Source of the DNA: Neomesorhizobium albiziae
Lineage (GTDB): Bacteria; Pseudomonadota; Alphaproteobacteria; Rhizobiales; Rhizobiaceae
Assembly: GCF_900114255.1 (NCBI RefSeq)
Contig: NZ_FOSL01000025.1
Coordinates: 1 to 64,000 of the forward strand
Reading direction: 5' to 3'
Length of the DNA stretch: 64,000 nt
Shown: positions 63,098 through 64,000 of the stretch, piece by piece
Layout: each line of letters opens with the position of its first letter
How positions within the stretch are numbered: the first letter of the stretch is position 1
Notes under the pieces: model-generated
What the model was told of the DNA's origin: nothing
The model's input: the letters and a program-made list of their open reading frames with translations, nothing else
The model's database searches: none
Position numbers and translations under genes: made by a program

Positions 63098-63600
63098 CCG
63101 AGAAAGCTGTTTTGGCAGGCGGGTGCTTCTGGGGCATGCAGGACCTGATCCGCAAGCTGCCAGGCGTCGTTCGGACCCGCGTCGGATATACCGGCGGCGA
63201 CGTGTCCAACGCGACCTACCGCAACCACGGCAACCATGCCGAGGGCATAGAGATCATCTTCGACCCATCGAAAATCAGCTATCGTCGAATACTGGAGTAC
63301 TTCTTCCAGATTCATGATCCCACCACGAGAGACCGACAGGGCAACGACTACGGAAGTTCCTACCGGTCGGCAATCTACTTCACGGACGATGAGCAGAGGC
63401 GGATAGCCGAAGATACAATCGCGGATGTGGACGCTTCGGGATTGTGGCCAGGCAAAGTGGTGACCGAGGTGGAGCCGGCGGGAGACTTCTGGGAAGCGGA
63501 GCCGGAGCACCAGGACTACCTGGAGCGCTATCCCGGTGGTTACAGTTGCCACTACCCACGCTCGGACTGGGTGCTGCCCCGGCGGGCAGCGGCCGAATAG
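63094..63600 (+). CDS. msrA: Methionine-S-sulfoxide reductase
   Basis: A 168-residue MsrA with the active-site motif GGCFWG (catalytic Cys near residue 11), then [19 protein letters not shown] with the conserved acidic and Tyr residues, [20 protein letters not shown], and [13 protein letters not shown] near the end with one possible resolving Cys. It is coupled to msrB by an ATGA overlap and completes the methionine-repair operon. Confidence 0.94.
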   Translation: MTEKAVLAGGCFWGMQDLIRKLPGVVRTRVGYTGGDVSNATYRNHGNHAEGIEIIFDPSKISYRRILEYFFQIHDPTTRDRQGNDYGSSYRSAIYFTDDEQRRIAEDTIADVDASGLWPGKVVTEVEPAGDFWEAEPEHQDYLERYPGGYSCHYPRSDWVLPRRAAAE

Positions 63601-63776
63601 CCGGCAAGCTCGTCTGCATCCGTAAAGAACGGGGAGCCGATACACCTTCCGTCGTGCCTCGTCGATGCGGCCGGCGATGATCAGGGCATTCAGGCAAGAG
63701 GTTTGCCGCAGGCCGAGTCACATTCCTCGCCGACAAGCACACCGGTCGAGGGAGAGGCAAGGGTTAAAAGGCAGAG

Positions 63777-64000
63777 ATGACCAAGGCAGATGAACTCTCG
63801 GCTTTCCTCGACATTCTTGGAAAGCTTCCCAATGGCTTCGTACGGGGCAGCTATGGAGGATCGGCCTATGGCGTCACCATCGACCGGTCGACTGGCTGCA
63901 CCAGGCTGTTTGCCCGTGAACTCGGGGGCCGCGACATCGTCAGCTTCAATCTCTACCGTACCCCGGTGGGCGAAGTTCACCTGCGGCCGTGCGAAATGTC
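63777..64000 (+). CDS. Hypothetical protein, partial at window end
   Basis: An open frame starting at 63777 (AAAGGCAG just upstream) that runs off the window after 74 residues: MTKADELSAFLDILGKLPNG and so on, with a YGVTIDRSTGCTRLFARELG-like beta stretch. It has no stop in the window. The composition is protein-like and I have seen similar short proteins in rhizobia, but I cannot name a family. Confidence 0.55.
   Translation, partial: MTKADELSAFLDILGKLPNGFVRGSYGGSAYGVTIDRSTGCTRLFARELGGRDIVSFNLYRTPVGEVHLRPCEM

Noticed and set aside
1-64000. CRISPR array, rRNA operon or complete tRNA gene
   Set aside because: No regularly spaced short repeats, no rRNA-like sequence, and only 3' tRNA fragments were found.

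Overview
The window looks like chromosomal DNA from a high-GC alphaproteobacterium of the Mesorhizobium / Phyllobacteriaceae type. The signs are an Omp2b-like porin with the RVCDVYG signature, rhizobial conserved hypothetical proteins, FixJ-type regulators, LuxI/LuxR quorum sensing next to a small XRE regulator, and many short gene remnants. Everything here was read by eye from the sequence; no database search was run, so family names are recognition calls and substrates are inferences.

Layout. 0.1-2.7 kb (minus): a patatin-like lipase and a GntP-type permease in one operon. 3.1-7.2 kb (plus): a polar amino-acid ABC importer (binding protein, two permeases, ATPase) with a DoeB/AstE-like zinc deacylase, resembling ectoine uptake and breakdown loci. 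7.2-11 kb (minus): a GNAT acetyltransferase, a LysR remnant, an orphan OmpR-type regulator with a degenerate receiver, then a LuxI synthase, its LuxR receptor and an XRE regulator with a perfect operator-like dyad. 11.1-17.6 kb: an unusual amino-acid cluster of a threonine-synthase-like enzyme, a cysteine-synthase-like enzyme, a GHMP (PduX-like) kinase, a transketolase/AceE-like enzyme and an Lrp regulator whose normal start codon is missing. 17.6-33 kb: a patchwork of a tRNA 3'-end fragment, a broken excisionase, RidA, a frameshifted SDR with a divergent LysR, a porin, several pseudogenes, an IS110 element, one intact 1103-residue autotransporter, a GGDEF protein, and remnants of a flavodoxin and a second autotransporter.

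33-64 kb is the most interesting part. It holds stress and detoxification operons: SDR / NmrA-like / alpha-beta hydrolase; a quinone oxidoreductase; IorA/IorB-like molybdenum hydroxylase with a sulfite-oxidase-like protein and a flavin reductase; two epoxide hydrolases with cupins, AhpD-like, VOC and Dps; an FMN reductase; an EmrB/EmrA-type efflux pair; and MsrB/MsrA. They surround a 1323-residue multi-PAS histidine kinase with two FixJ-type response regulators and two further kinase-like genes.

Nine copies of one 41-bp sequence lie 62-163 bp upstream of these transcription units, and every copy points toward the gene it precedes. The element carries overlapping inverted half-sites (CGATAC / GTATCG) and a conserved tail ending in CAATAGATTT. 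I read this as the promoter-operator of a single regulon for electrophile or oxidant defence, possibly run by the embedded two-component system.

Several genes carry single-base frameshifts (Lrp, SDR, FMN reductase, excisionase, ferric-reductase-like). This means either real decay or sequencing errors, so those spots deserve re-reading.
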